DNA from: an uncultured Clostridia bacterium
Lineage (GTDB): Bacteria; Bacillota; Clostridia; Oscillospirales; Oscillospiraceae
NCBI GenBank assembly: GCA_945487445.1
Contig: CALYTU010000042.1
Span: 1-11,077 of the forward strand
Direction of reading: 5' to 3'
Length of the DNA stretch: 11,077 bases
Shown here: piece after piece, positions 1 through 7,127 of the stretch
How the letters are laid out: each line of letters starts with the position of its first letter
Numbering within the stretch: position 1 is the stretch's first letter
Notes under the pieces: generated by a model
Seen by the model: the letters and a program-made list of their open reading frames with translations, nothing else
The model's database searches: none
What the model was told of the DNA's origin: nothing
Made by a program: the position numbers and the translations under genes

Positions 1-2739
1 CTGTCCGGGTCCGGAAAATCCTCTCTTGCCTTTGACACGATCTATGCCGAAGGCCAAAGGCGGTATGTGGAGTCCTTGTCCAGCTATGCGCGGATGTTCC
101 TGGGGCAGATGGACAAGCCCGATGTGGACGCCATCGACGGCCTTTCTCCCGCCATCTCCATCGACCAGAAGACCACCTCCAAGAACCCCCGCTCCACCGT
201 TGGCACCGTCACAGAGATTTATGACTACCTGCGTCTGCTCTGGGCGCGGACCGGCGTACCGCACTGCCCCAACTGCGGCAAGGAGATTCGCAAGCAGACC
301 ATCGACCAGATCGTGGACAAGGTGCTCCGGCTCCCCGAGGGAACCCGGTTCCAGATTCTCTCCCCAGTGGTCCGGGGCAAGAAGGGCGAGCATCAGAAAG
401 TCTTTTCCGACGCCCGGAAGGCCGGCTTCGCCCGGGTCCGGGTGGATGGGAACCTCTATGATCTAACCGAGGAAATTCCGCTGGACAAAAACAAAAAGCA
501 CAACATCGAGCTGCTCGTGGACCGTCTCGTGCTCCGGGGCGACATCACCCGCCGCCTGACCGACTCCATCGAGACAGCCTCCGCCCACGGCGGCGGTCTG
601 ACCATTCTCCAGCGCATGGACAACGGCGAAGAGATCCCCTTCTCACAGAACTACGCCTGCGACGACTGTGGCGTGTCCATGCCGGAGCTCAGCCCCCGGA
701 TGTTCTCCTTCAACAACCCCTACGGGGCCTGTCCCCACTGCGCGGGTCTGGGCTTCCAACTCAAGGTGGACCCTGACCTGATTATCCCCAATCGTTCCTT
801 ATCCATCATGGAAGGCGCGATCCAGGCAAGCGGCTGGGGCAACGTGCGAAACGATTCCATCTCCAAGATGTATTTTGACGCTCTGGCCGAGCGATACCGC
901 TTCAAGCTGACAGACCCCGTTGAGAAGCTGCCCAGGTCCGCTTTGGACGCCATTCTCTATGGGACCAAGGGGGAAAAGCTCAAGCTCTATTATGAGCGGT
1001 CTAACGGACGCGGCACGCTGGAACAGGCCTTTGAGGGCATCATCCCCAGTCTCGAGCGCCGTTACCGGGAAACTCAGTCCGACGCCATGCGCAAGGAGCT
1101 GGAGGCCTGCATGTCCTCCTCGCCATGCCCGGAATGCGGCGGCAGGCGCCTGTCGCCGATCTCCCGCGCGGTCACGGTGGGCGGGATGAAAATCATGGAC
1201 TATTGCGAACTGCCTGTCACCGGGGCCCTTGCCTTTCTGGAAGGCCTGGAGCTGTCTCCCACGGATGCCATGATCGCCACGCCCATTCTGCGGGAGATCA
1301 AGGCCCGGCTGGGCTTCCTCCGCTCCGTTGGCCTGCAATATCTGACCCTCTCCCGAGCTGCCGCCACCCTCTCCGGCGGAGAAAGCCAACGAATTCGACT
1401 GGCCACACAGATCGGCTCCAGTCTCATGGGCGTGCTCTATATTCTGGATGAGCCCTCCATCGGTCTGCACCAGCGGGACAATGACAAGCTGCTGCAAACC
1501 CTGAAACGACTGCGGGACATCGGCAACACCCTCATCGTGGTCGAGCATGACGAGGACACCATGCGCGCGGCGGACTATGTTGTAGATGTCGGCCCCGGCG
1601 CCGGCATTCACGGCGGCGAGATCGTTGCGCAGGGCTCTATCGCAGATCTGGTGGCGGAGCCCCGATCCATTACCGGCCAATATCTTTCCGGGCAGAGGAC
1701 CATCCCCGTCCCCGACGTCCGCCGCCCCGGCAACGGCAGGCAGCTGCGCATCTTCGGATGCCGCGAAAATAATCTGCAGAACATTGACGTGACCATCCCC
1801 CTGGGAACCCTGTGCTGCGTCACGGGCGTTTCCGGCTCGGGAAAATCGTCCCTGGTCAATGAGATCGTCTACAAGAAGTTGGCAGGCAGCCTGAACCACG
1901 CCCGCATTCGCCCGGGCCGTCACGATCGTTTTGAAGGCATTGAAAGGCTGGACAAGGTCATCTGCATCGACCAAAGCCCCATCGGCCGAACACCCCGGTC
2001 CAACCCCGCCACCTACACCGGCCTGTTCAACGACATCCGCGACCTGTTCGCCTCCACCCAGGACGCCAAGCTCCGCGGCTACGGCCCGGGCAGGTTCAGC
2101 TTCAACACCAAGGGCGGGCGCTGCGAGGCCTGCGGGGGCGACGGTCTGGTGAAGATCGAGATGCACTTCCTGCCCGACGTTTACGTTCCCTGCGACGTCT
2201 GCCAGGGCAAGCGATACAACCGGGAGACCTTGGAGGTGCGGTACAAAGGTGCTTCCATCTCCGACGTGCTGGAGATGACCTGTGACGAGGCCCTGGATTT
2301 CTTTCAAAATCTGCCCCGCCTGCGGGACAGGATTCAAACTCTGGTGGATGTGGGCCTGGGCTATATCAAGCTGGGCCAGTCCTCCACGACCCTTTCCGGC
2401 GGCGAGGCCCAGCGCGTCAAGCTCGCCACGGAGCTGAGCCGACGCTCCACGGGCTCCACTTTCTATATCCTGGACGAGCCTACCACCGGCTTGCACATGT
2501 ATGATGTCAGCAAGCTGATCGACGTTTTGCAAAAGTTCGTAGCCACAGGCAATACGGTTCTCGTCATCGAGCACAATCTTGACGTGATCAAGTGTGCCGA
2601 CTGGATCATCGACCTGGGGCCGGAGGGCGGCGACGGCGGAGGCCGGATCATCGCGGAAGGCACGCCGGAGGAAGTCGCAAAGAAGCCTGAGAGCTTCACA
2701 GGGCAATATCTGGCAAAAGTGCTGCGCACTTCGCATTGA
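1..2739 (+). CDS. uvrA: UvrABC excision nuclease subunit A (5'-truncated by window edge)
   Basis: UvrA is the ATP-dependent damage-recognition subunit of bacterial nucleotide excision repair. It works as a dimer that loads UvrB at lesions. The open frame enters the window inside the first Walker A motif (LSGSGKSS at residues 1-8 of the visible 912). Comparison with full-length UvrA suggests that about 30 N-terminal residues are missing. Visible landmarks in order are: CPNC (89-92); a zinc module with C220/C223 and C244/C247 (CDDC, CPHC); ABC signature LSGGESQR (from 457) with Walker B ILDEPS (481-486); second Walker A GVSGSGKS (609-616); second zinc module C708/C711 and C731/C734; second signature LSGGEAQR (from 798) with Walker B YILDEPTTG (from 822). 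The order and spacing of this duplicated ABC layout are diagnostic of UvrA. The frame is intact to a TGA stop. No U-run terminator follows, so read-through into the structured gap is possible. Confidence 0.98.
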   Translation: MSGSGKSSLAFDTIYAEGQRRYVESLSSYARMFLGQMDKPDVDAIDGLSPAISIDQKTTSKNPRSTVGTVTEIYDYLRLLWARTGVPHCPNCGKEIRKQTIDQIVDKVLRLPEGTRFQILSPVVRGKKGEHQKVFSDARKAGFARVRVDGNLYDLTEEIPLDKNKKHNIELLVDRLVLRGDITRRLTDSIETASAHGGGLTILQRMDNGEEIPFSQNYACDDCGVSMPELSPRMFSFNNPYGACPHCAGLGFQLKVDPDLIIPNRSLSIMEGAIQASGWGNVRNDSISKMYFDALAERYRFKLTDPVEKLPRSALDAILYGTKGEKLKLYYERSNGRGTLEQAFEGIIPSLERRYRETQSDAMRKELEACMSSSPCPECGGRRLSPISRAVTVGGMKIMDYCELPVTGALAFLEGLELSPTDAMIATPILREIKARLGFLRSVGLQYLTLSRAAATLSGGESQRIRLATQIGSSLMGVLYILDEPSIGLHQRDNDKLLQTLKRLRDIGNTLIVVEHDEDTMRAADYVVDVGPGAGIHGGEIVAQGSIADLVAEPRSITGQYLSGQRTIPVPDVRRPGNGRQLRIFGCRENNLQNIDVTIPLGTLCCVTGVSGSGKSSLVNEIVYKKLAGSLNHARIRPGRHDRFEGIERLDKVICIDQSPIGRTPRSNPATYTGLFNDIRDLFASTQDAKLRGYGPGRFSFNTKGGRCEACGGDGLVKIEMHFLPDVYVPCDVCQGKRYNRETLEVRYKGASISDVLEMTCDEALDFFQNLPRLRDRIQTLVDVGLGYIKLGQSSTTLSGGEAQRVKLATELSRRSTGSTFYILDEPTTGLHMYDVSKLIDVLQKFVATGNTVLVIEHNLDVIKCADWIIDLGPEGGDGGGRIIAEGTPEEVAKKPESFTGQYLAKVLRTSH

Positions 2740-2774
2740 TGATTCATACCAGTATTTGACTAAATTGTTCGATT

Positions 2775-2874
2775 CATTTCGGCGGGAATCGCGCCATACA
2801 TCGTTGTTGTCCTTGCCGGGCGTCAAGCCCGCCTGCGTCCTCGGCCTCGTCTGGCACAATTCCCACTCGAAATG
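2775..2874. repeat. 100-base imperfect palindromic element downstream of uvrA
   Basis: The ends form an inverted repeat. CATTTCG (2775-2781) pairs with CGAAATG (2868-2874), and GGGAAT (2784-2789) pairs with ATTCCC (2859-2864). After a symmetrical 3x3 internal loop, GCCA (2793-2796) pairs with TGGC (2852-2855). The centre holds a CGGGC/GCCCG hairpin (2817-2821 and 2827-2831) with loop GTCAA. No U-run follows, so it is not a standard terminator, and no convincing small ORF lies within it. It could be a dispersed intergenic palindrome or a structured 3' UTR element of the uvrA transcript. The pairing is seen in the sequence; its role is unknown. Confidence 0.5.
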
Positions 2875-2908
2875 CTTTCAAACCCTTTAATCAAATAATA
2901 GTATTAAG

Positions 2909-3031
2909 GTATCTATTCAGTAGCCCCATCTGTCATTTCGAACGAAGTGAGAAATCCGTTCCTTTTTGCGTAGATAATACGGATTTCTCGGCGATGAATC
3001 GCCTCGAAATGACAGGATACTGAACAGATAC
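2909..3031. repeat. 123-bp MITE-like inverted-repeat element (copy 1)
   Basis: Three nested inverted repeats define the element. The outer pair is GTATCTATTCAGTA (2909-2922) with TACTGAACAGATAC (3018-3031), one mismatch. The middle pair is CTGTCATTTCGA (2930-2941) with TCGAAATGACAG (3004-3015), perfect. The inner pair is GAGAAATCCGT (2949-2959) with ACGGATTTCTC (2979-2989), perfect. The right arm also carries its own small hairpin, GGCGATGAATCGCC (2990-3003), where the left arm has only 7 bases (2942-2948). Bases 2981-3031 recur exactly, in reverse complement, at 11027-11077. There is no transposase nearby. The layout fits a small non-autonomous mobile or dispersed palindromic element. It ends 12 bases before the rqcP ribosome binding site. 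Confidence 0.75.
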
Positions 3032-3055
3032 AGTATTCACTTCAAGGAGGAGCAT

Positions 3056-3295
3056 ATGAGACTTGACAAATTTCTGAAGGTATCCAGAATTATTAAGCGC
3101 CGCACGGTTGCGAACGAAGCCTGCGACGCGGAACGGGTGACAGTGAACGGCCGGCCTGCCAAGGCCAGCTATGACGTCAAGGTGGGCGACAAACTCTCCA
3201 TTCGCTTCGGCGAGCGCACCCTCAACGTGGAGGTCCTGCAAGTGGCTGAGACCGTGCGGAAGGACGACGCCAGCGGAATGTATCGGGAAATATAA
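3056..3295 (+). CDS. rqcP: S4-domain RNA-binding protein RqcP (YabO type)
   Basis: This 79-residue protein is almost entirely an S4 RNA-binding fold. It starts MRLDKFLKVSRIIKRRT and continues through a VNGRPAKASYDVKVGD segment to an N-V-E-V-L strand. The opening and the NGxxAKxSxDVKxGD core closely resemble Bacillus subtilis RqcP (formerly YabO, 86 residues). RqcP binds the obstructed 50S subunit with peptidyl-tRNA and helps RqcH add C-terminal alanine tails to stalled nascent chains. The ATG at 3056 is fixed by AAGGAGGAG at 3044-3052. The typical Firmicute neighbours (hup, yabP, yabQ, divIC) are absent: the next gene, cls, begins 26 bases later. A broader label (Hsp15/S4 family) is the fallback, but length and sequence favour RqcP. 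Confidence 0.88.
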   Translation: MRLDKFLKVSRIIKRRTVANEACDAERVTVNGRPAKASYDVKVGDKLSIRFGERTLNVEVLQVAETVRKDDASGMYREI

Positions 3296-3321
3296 TTCGT
3301 TTTTCATTTGGAAGGAAACTT

Positions 3322-4848
3322 ATGAAAGGTTTTCTGAAGCTGTTGTTTTCCCGGGTCGGCATGGTCTCGCTCGGCATTCTGCTCCAGCTTTTGGCGCTGT
3401 TCGCCTCGCTTTGGTGGTTCCGGGACTACGCCCCGGCCATCAATATCGTCAGCTGGATCGTCGCCTGGGGGTTCGTGCTCTACGTCCTGTCCCGGACGGG
3501 GAACCCGGCCTACAAGACGGCCTGGATTATCCTGATCCTGGGCTTCCCCGTCTTCGGCCTGACCCTCTATCTCCTGTTCGGCGGCGCCCGGCTGTCCAAA
3601 CGCCTGCGCCGGAAGATGGGAGAGATTGACCGGACCTTGGAAACCGCCCTGATCCAGGATGAAACCGTTCTGGACGCCCTGCGCTGGCACGACCCGAGCG
3701 CGGCGGTCCAGGCCAGGTATCTGTGCAGAACGGTCCACTGCCCGGTGTATCAGAACACCTTGACCGACTACTTTCCCTCCGGGGAGGCCTTCTTTGCGCA
3801 GGTCTTTGAGAGCCTGGAGCGGGCCGAAAGGTCGATCTACCTGGAATATTTCATCGTGGAGGAAGGGGAAATTTGGAACCGGGCTCTGGAAATTCTGACC
3901 CGGAAGGCCGCATCAGGCGTAGACGTGCGGCTGCTTTACGATGACTTCGGCTGCATCCGCCGCCTGCCTGCGGACTATGAGCGCCGCCTGGAGGCCCTGG
4001 GAATCCGGGCCAAGGCGTTTAACCGCTTCATTCCCATTCTGAACTCCCGGCTGAACAACCGTGATCACCGAAAGTTTCTGCTGATCGACGGGGTAGAAGG
4101 CTTCACCGGCGGCGTCAACCTGGCCGACGAATACGCCAACCTGGGTCAACTTCGCTATGGCCGGTGGAAAGATGCCGCCATCCGCCTGCGGGGAGACGCG
4201 GTCTGGTCCATGACCGTCACCTTCCTTTCCATGTGGGGCTACGTGACCGATGTCCACGAAACGCCGACTCAGCCTGTCTTTGCCTATATGCCCGGTTCTG
4301 TTGGTTATGTTCAGCCTTATCTGGACAGCCCTCTCGATGACGAGGCAGTTGGCCGCACCGTATTCAGCAACATGATCACCGGCGCGCGGCGCTATGTTTG
4401 GATCATGACCCCCTATCTGATTATCGACGAGGCAATGGCCGAAACCCTGACCAACGCCGCCAAGGCCGGGATTGACGTGCGGATCATCACCCCGGGCATT
4501 CCAGACAAGCCCTACGTCTATGAAATGACCCGTGCAAACTATGCCCCTTTGCTGGAAGGCGGTGTCCGCATTTTTGAATATAGCCCCGGATTCATCCACT
4601 CCAAGGTTTTCCTCGCCGACGACCAGACCGCCGCCGTGGGGACCGTGAACCTGGATTTCCGAAGCCTTTACCTGCACTTTGAAGACGGGGTCTGGCTCTA
4701 CAGGGCGGGTTGCCTGGCAAACATCCGGGCCGACTTCGACGAGACCTTCCCCCTTTGCCGGGAAGTGACCCTGGCTGACACCAGCCGGGTCCGCTTCCCC
4801 CGCCGCCTGTACCGATCCCTGCTGCGGCTGCTGTCCCCCTTGCTTTAA
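3322..4848 (+). CDS. cls: Cardiolipin synthase, two-HKD phospholipase D family
   Basis: This is a membrane enzyme that condenses two phosphatidylglycerol molecules to cardiolipin and glycerol at the cytoplasmic membrane. Its 508 residues match the usual size of bacterial Cls. The N-terminus has about three hydrophobic segments (near residues 12-33, 39-57 and 66-87), and the second and third correspond to the typical PLDc_N region. Two phospholipase D HKD motifs follow: H249-x-K251-x4-D256 (HRKFLLID, followed by GFTGGVN) and H426-x-K428-x4-D433 (HSKVFLAD, followed by GTVNLDFRS). All catalytic His, Lys and Asp residues are present, so the enzyme should be active. GGAAGGA (3310-3316) precedes the ATG. 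The 26-base gap from rqcP suggests co-transcription. Another PLD-type phosphatidyltransferase is possible but less likely given the N-terminal membrane segments. Confidence 0.95.
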   Translation: MKGFLKLLFSRVGMVSLGILLQLLALFASLWWFRDYAPAINIVSWIVAWGFVLYVLSRTGNPAYKTAWIILILGFPVFGLTLYLLFGGARLSKRLRRKMGEIDRTLETALIQDETVLDALRWHDPSAAVQARYLCRTVHCPVYQNTLTDYFPSGEAFFAQVFESLERAERSIYLEYFIVEEGEIWNRALEILTRKAASGVDVRLLYDDFGCIRRLPADYERRLEALGIRAKAFNRFIPILNSRLNNRDHRKFLLIDGVEGFTGGVNLADEYANLGQLRYGRWKDAAIRLRGDAVWSMTVTFLSMWGYVTDVHETPTQPVFAYMPGSVGYVQPYLDSPLDDEAVGRTVFSNMITGARRYVWIMTPYLIIDEAMAETLTNAAKAGIDVRIITPGIPDKPYVYEMTRANYAPLLEGGVRIFEYSPGFIHSKVFLADDQTAAVGTVNLDFRSLYLHFEDGVWLYRAGCLANIRADFDETFPLCREVTLADTSRVRFPRRLYRSLLRLLSPLL

Positions 4849-4912
4849 TCCTGTTATGACCATAATCAGGTTCAGGACGATGACCCGCAAATATAGAACG
4901 GAGGTTAAAAAG

Positions 4913-5674
4913 ATGAAACACCTGCTTCCGATCCTTCTGGTCCTCCTTCTGCTTCTGGTTGGACGCGATCTTCGCAACCGTCAGAACTCCGAGGATTTCA
5001 TTCCCACCGACACCTGGGGAAACAATCCCCACGCCACAGTGCTTCCTCCGGCCGGCAATTCCACGAATCCGCGGGAGAACGGTACGGTAAAAACTGTTCT
5101 TTCCTACGAGGGGGAGATCCCGCTTTCCTCACCGATCACAACCTACAGCTACCGGCTTCCCATGATTGATCTGGCAGGCGCGCAGGCCTGCGGCTGCAAT
5201 CAGGAGATTGAAAACCGCTTCGGTACGCTGATCCGGCAGTCCATGCAGGCCATGGAGCGATATGAGCAGCCCACGCTGGAATGCCTGAGCTTTGTCACCT
5301 TTACCCGCGGAGACATCCTGACGCTCCGGATCGACCGCCGCGACACCAACGGCGCGACCGCAAAAGCCTACTACACCGTAAACAGCCTTACCGGCGATGC
5401 GGTCAGCGTCAGCGCGCTGTTTGAAGCGGCGGGAATCTCCGGCAAGCCGGAGGCTGTGCTCAACGAGGCCGTTCTTGAGCTCTTTACAAGTCGGTTTGGC
5501 AGTACAGAGGATGCAAGCACAGCTGTGACCACAGCCTTGAATCGGACGCAGGCTGCGCTTTCGCCCTTGACAGCCAGCCGTATGCACCTAACGGAGGATG
5601 GCCGTCTAACCGTGGCACTCGAGCTCTTTTCGCCCGACGGAGGCAGCAGCATGGAAGAGCTGCTGCTGCCCTGA
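4913..5674 (+). CDS. Secreted or membrane-anchored protein, possible RsiV/DUF3298-like domain
   Basis: I do not recognise this family firmly. The likely product is 253 residues, starting MKHLLPILLV. That ATG is preceded by GGAGG (4900-4904) at good spacing; an upstream in-frame ATG at 4856 lacks a comparable site and would put charged residues before the hydrophobic segment. Residues 1-17 form a hydrophobic export signal or anchor followed by RDLRNRQ. The rest looks extracytoplasmic. The pattern Y-R-L-P near residue 80, then 'TLRIDRRD', 'AYYTVNSLTGDAVSVSALF' and a late 'LTEDGRLTVALELF', resembles the beta-rich DUF3298/RsiV-type domain of clostridial and bacillar surface proteins. That assignment is inference. 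It lies 64 bases after cls and 22 bases before the DUF1294 gene. The cls gap contains a small bulged hairpin (4850-4870). Confidence 0.8.
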   Translation: MKHLLPILLVLLLLLVGRDLRNRQNSEDFIPTDTWGNNPHATVLPPAGNSTNPRENGTVKTVLSYEGEIPLSSPITTYSYRLPMIDLAGAQACGCNQEIENRFGTLIRQSMQAMERYEQPTLECLSFVTFTRGDILTLRIDRRDTNGATAKAYYTVNSLTGDAVSVSALFEAAGISGKPEAVLNEAVLELFTSRFGSTEDASTAVTTALNRTQAALSPLTASRMHLTEDGRLTVALELFSPDGGSSMEELLLP

Positions 5675-5696
5675 GTGTCCGAAGGGAGGCTGTCCT

Positions 5697-5975
5697 ATGC
5701 TCAAAACCGCAACTGTCGCCCTGTGCCTTCTATCCGTCAACCTGTTTTCATGCCTGCTTTTCGGACTGGATAAACTGCTGGCGCTGCTGCACCGGCGGCG
5801 CATTCCGGAGGCGACACTGCTGACTTTAAGCTTTCTGGGGGGAAGCGTGGGGGCCATGCTGGGCATGACCCTCTTTCACCATAAAACGGACGCCCGTGCC
5901 CACCCGGGCTTCGTCTGGGGCGTGCCTGCCATGTTTTTGCTGGAGCTGGCCGCTTGTCAGTATTTCTTTCTATGA
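5697..5975 (+). CDS. DUF1294 family small membrane protein
   Basis: This 92-residue protein has hydrophobic segments near residues 3-24, 42-60 and 75-92. It carries the hallmark pattern of the DUF1294 family: F-x-L-DK near residue 23, RRRIPEATLL, LGGSVGAMLGM, then 'FHHKT' and a closing hydrophobic helix. The family is widespread in bacteria, usually 85-100 residues, and its molecular function is unknown. GGGAGG (5684-5689) stands before the ATG at 5697. It follows the secreted unknown by 22 bases, so translation of the two is probably linked on one transcript. Length and motifs are complete, with no sign of decay. Confidence 0.9.
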   Translation: MLKTATVALCLLSVNLFSCLLFGLDKLLALLHRRRIPEATLLTLSFLGGSVGAMLGMTLFHHKTDARAHPGFVWGVPAMFLLELAACQYFFL

Positions 5976-6037
5976 TCGCATCCTCCCATGATTTCAATTT
6001 GGGCAGGCTGCCAGCTGCAGAATCGGAGGGCAAGGAC

Positions 6038-6547
6038 ATGCGGAACACAACAAGCTCCATTTGGAAAAACAGCTCCAAAGACAGGCAGGCTATGAAAAAA
6101 CGAAAAAACAGGTCAATGAAACGGACGCTGCTGTGCCTTGGCGCGGCGGGATTCGTGCTCATTCTGCTGGCAGGCGGGCTGGTTTGGACCCTTTTTTCCA
6201 AGCTGAACACACGGCCCGCGGGGAACGGGAATCTGGAATCCTATCTGGCCGAGCACTGGCCTGTCTTTCATCTTCGCGCATGGGATGCGGAAACCGGCGC
6301 GCTGGATCTGGACTATCCGCTCCGCTTTACCTACGCGCAGATGGAAAAGTACGGCGCCTCGATGGAGGAGCTGCGGACCCTGCCTGACGGCAATCTCGAC
6401 ACCGTTTCCGCGTTGAAGACCGCCGCCCGTGAGGCGGCAGGCGTAACCGTCCGCAGCGTGACTGTTTATGGCATGACCACCGATGGTCAGGTCGCCTACA
6501 CGGTCCAGCCGGACGGCGTTGTGACCGCCTGCTGGTTGGAGCCGTAG
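6038..6547 (+). CDS. Single-pass membrane protein of unknown function
   Basis: I do not recognise this gene. The preferred start is the ATG at 6038 (MRNTTSSIW), because GGAGG at 6025-6029 sits 8 bases before it; this gives 169 residues. A TTG at 5954 inside the DUF1294 gene and ATGs at 6092 and 6116 keep the same frame but have poorer ribosome binding sites. The first 33 or so residues are strongly basic (KKRKNRSMKR), followed by a membrane helix near residues 33-53 (LLCLGAAGFVLILLAGGLVW). The positive-inside pattern places the C-terminal part (about 115 residues) outside the cytoplasm. That part includes 'LDLDYPLRFTYAQMEKYG' and ends 'VAYTVQPDGVVTACWLEP', a short soluble domain without recognised catalytic residues. 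It is downstream of DUF1294 on the same strand and probably in the same transcription unit. Confidence 0.75.
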   Translation: MRNTTSSIWKNSSKDRQAMKKRKNRSMKRTLLCLGAAGFVLILLAGGLVWTLFSKLNTRPAGNGNLESYLAEHWPVFHLRAWDAETGALDLDYPLRFTYAQMEKYGASMEELRTLPDGNLDTVSALKTAAREAAGVTVRSVTVYGMTTDGQVAYTVQPDGVVTACWLEP

Positions 6548-6586
6548 TGAAACCGTCCTGCCGAAAGATTGAAGAGGGGAGGACTT

Positions 6587-7060
6587 ATGAGAAAGATCGA
6601 CCGAATGCTTGCCCTGCTGCTGACGTTGGCACTGTGTCTGTCCTGCCTTGGGTGAACAGCTTCCGCCGATCACGGGGCAGCACAAACCGCTCCGGCCTAA
6701 GCTTCTGAATCCGACGGAGGTCAGGCTGAAATCACCAGGCAGGAAAGAGCCTGCCGCCCTGCCGCCAACGAGCCGGTCTGCGTCATCGTGCAGATGGAGG
6801 GAGCGCCCAAGGCCGAGGCAGGAAAGCCACCCGCGCCGCAGTGGGTCTGCGCATCGCGGCCCAGCATCTTTCTTTCCGCCGCAGTCTTTCCGCTGCCGGC
6901 GTTTCTTATGGGGAACTGGCGTTTGTGGACAACGCGGACGCCTGCACCGACTGGCAGCTGTCCTATGATCCGGCTTCCGGCAGCCTGCTGATCGAGAATT
7001 CCGGCCCGCCAACGGGTCTTCCTCTTCGGTCCCGATGTGCCGGCCTTCAGGTACTATACG
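6587..7060 (+). pseudogene. Decayed secreted-protein gene (two stops and frameshifts)
   Basis: A good ribosome binding site (GGGGAGG, 6576-6582) and ATG at 6587 open a typical export signal, MRKIDRMLALLLTLALCLSC. TGA at 6653 then stops it after 22 codons. The same frame continues with residues expected after a signal peptide (TASADHGAAQTAPA), meets TAA at 6698, and continues again to 'ANEPVCVIVQMEGAPKAEAG'. Sense then appears to move to another frame near 6840 (GLRIAAQHLSFRRSLSAAG ... YDPASGSLLIENSG), and perhaps back near 7016 (VFLFGPDVPAF). The 'EPVxVIVQxEG' and 'LRxxAQxLS' stretches resemble the propeptide region of clostridial subtilisin-like (S8) surface proteases, a weak inference. With about 480 bases, most of such a gene would be missing. 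The end coordinate is approximate and abuts the terminator at 7083. Confidence 0.65.
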
Positions 7061-7082
7061 GCGAAACACCCCCCAATATACG

Positions 7083-7114
7083 AAAGCCCCTGCGGTTCGC
7101 TCCGCAGGGGCTTT
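7083..7114. terminator. Bidirectional intrinsic terminator between the + strand cluster and htpG
   Basis: A perfect 13-bp stem, AAAGCCCCTGCGG (7083-7095) with CCGCAGGGGCTTT (7102-7114), encloses the 6-base loop TTCGCT. The top strand continues with T and then CTGTC, giving TTTT directly after the GC stem. The A-run on the left arm gives a matching short U-run on the bottom strand. It lies between convergent genes: the decayed + strand gene and htpG, whose stop is at 7128-7130. It can therefore end transcription from both sides. Confidence 0.88.
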
Positions 7115-7127
7115 TCTGTCAGATGGA

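Noticed and set aside
2756..2784. TTGACT as a possible -35 box of an rqcP promoter
   Set aside because: No acceptable -10 sequence lies 16-18 bases downstream (TTCGGC region), so I do not call a promoter there.
799..2859. Long - strand open frame of 686 codons antisense to uvrA
   Set aside because: It lies fully opposite a well-conserved uvrA frame. The protein is low-complexity (rich in Gly, Ala, Val and Gln), has no recognisable domain and begins inside the 100-base palindrome. GC-rich third positions of uvrA explain the lack of stops.
2900..3037. AGTATT on both sides of the 123-bp element as a target-site duplication
   Set aside because: The left copy (2900-2905) is separated from the terminal repeat by three extra bases while the right copy (3032-3037) abuts it, so the match may be chance.
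3913..4977. - strand open frame of 354 codons across the cls 3' half
   Set aside because: It is antisense to the catalytic part of cls, has no ribosome binding site that I could support and no family features, so it is a shadow frame.
5954..6037. TTG-initiated extension of the single-pass membrane protein into the DUF1294 gene
   Set aside because: The ATG at 6038 has a well-placed GGAGG. The extension lies partly in the preceding gene and adds no plausible domain.
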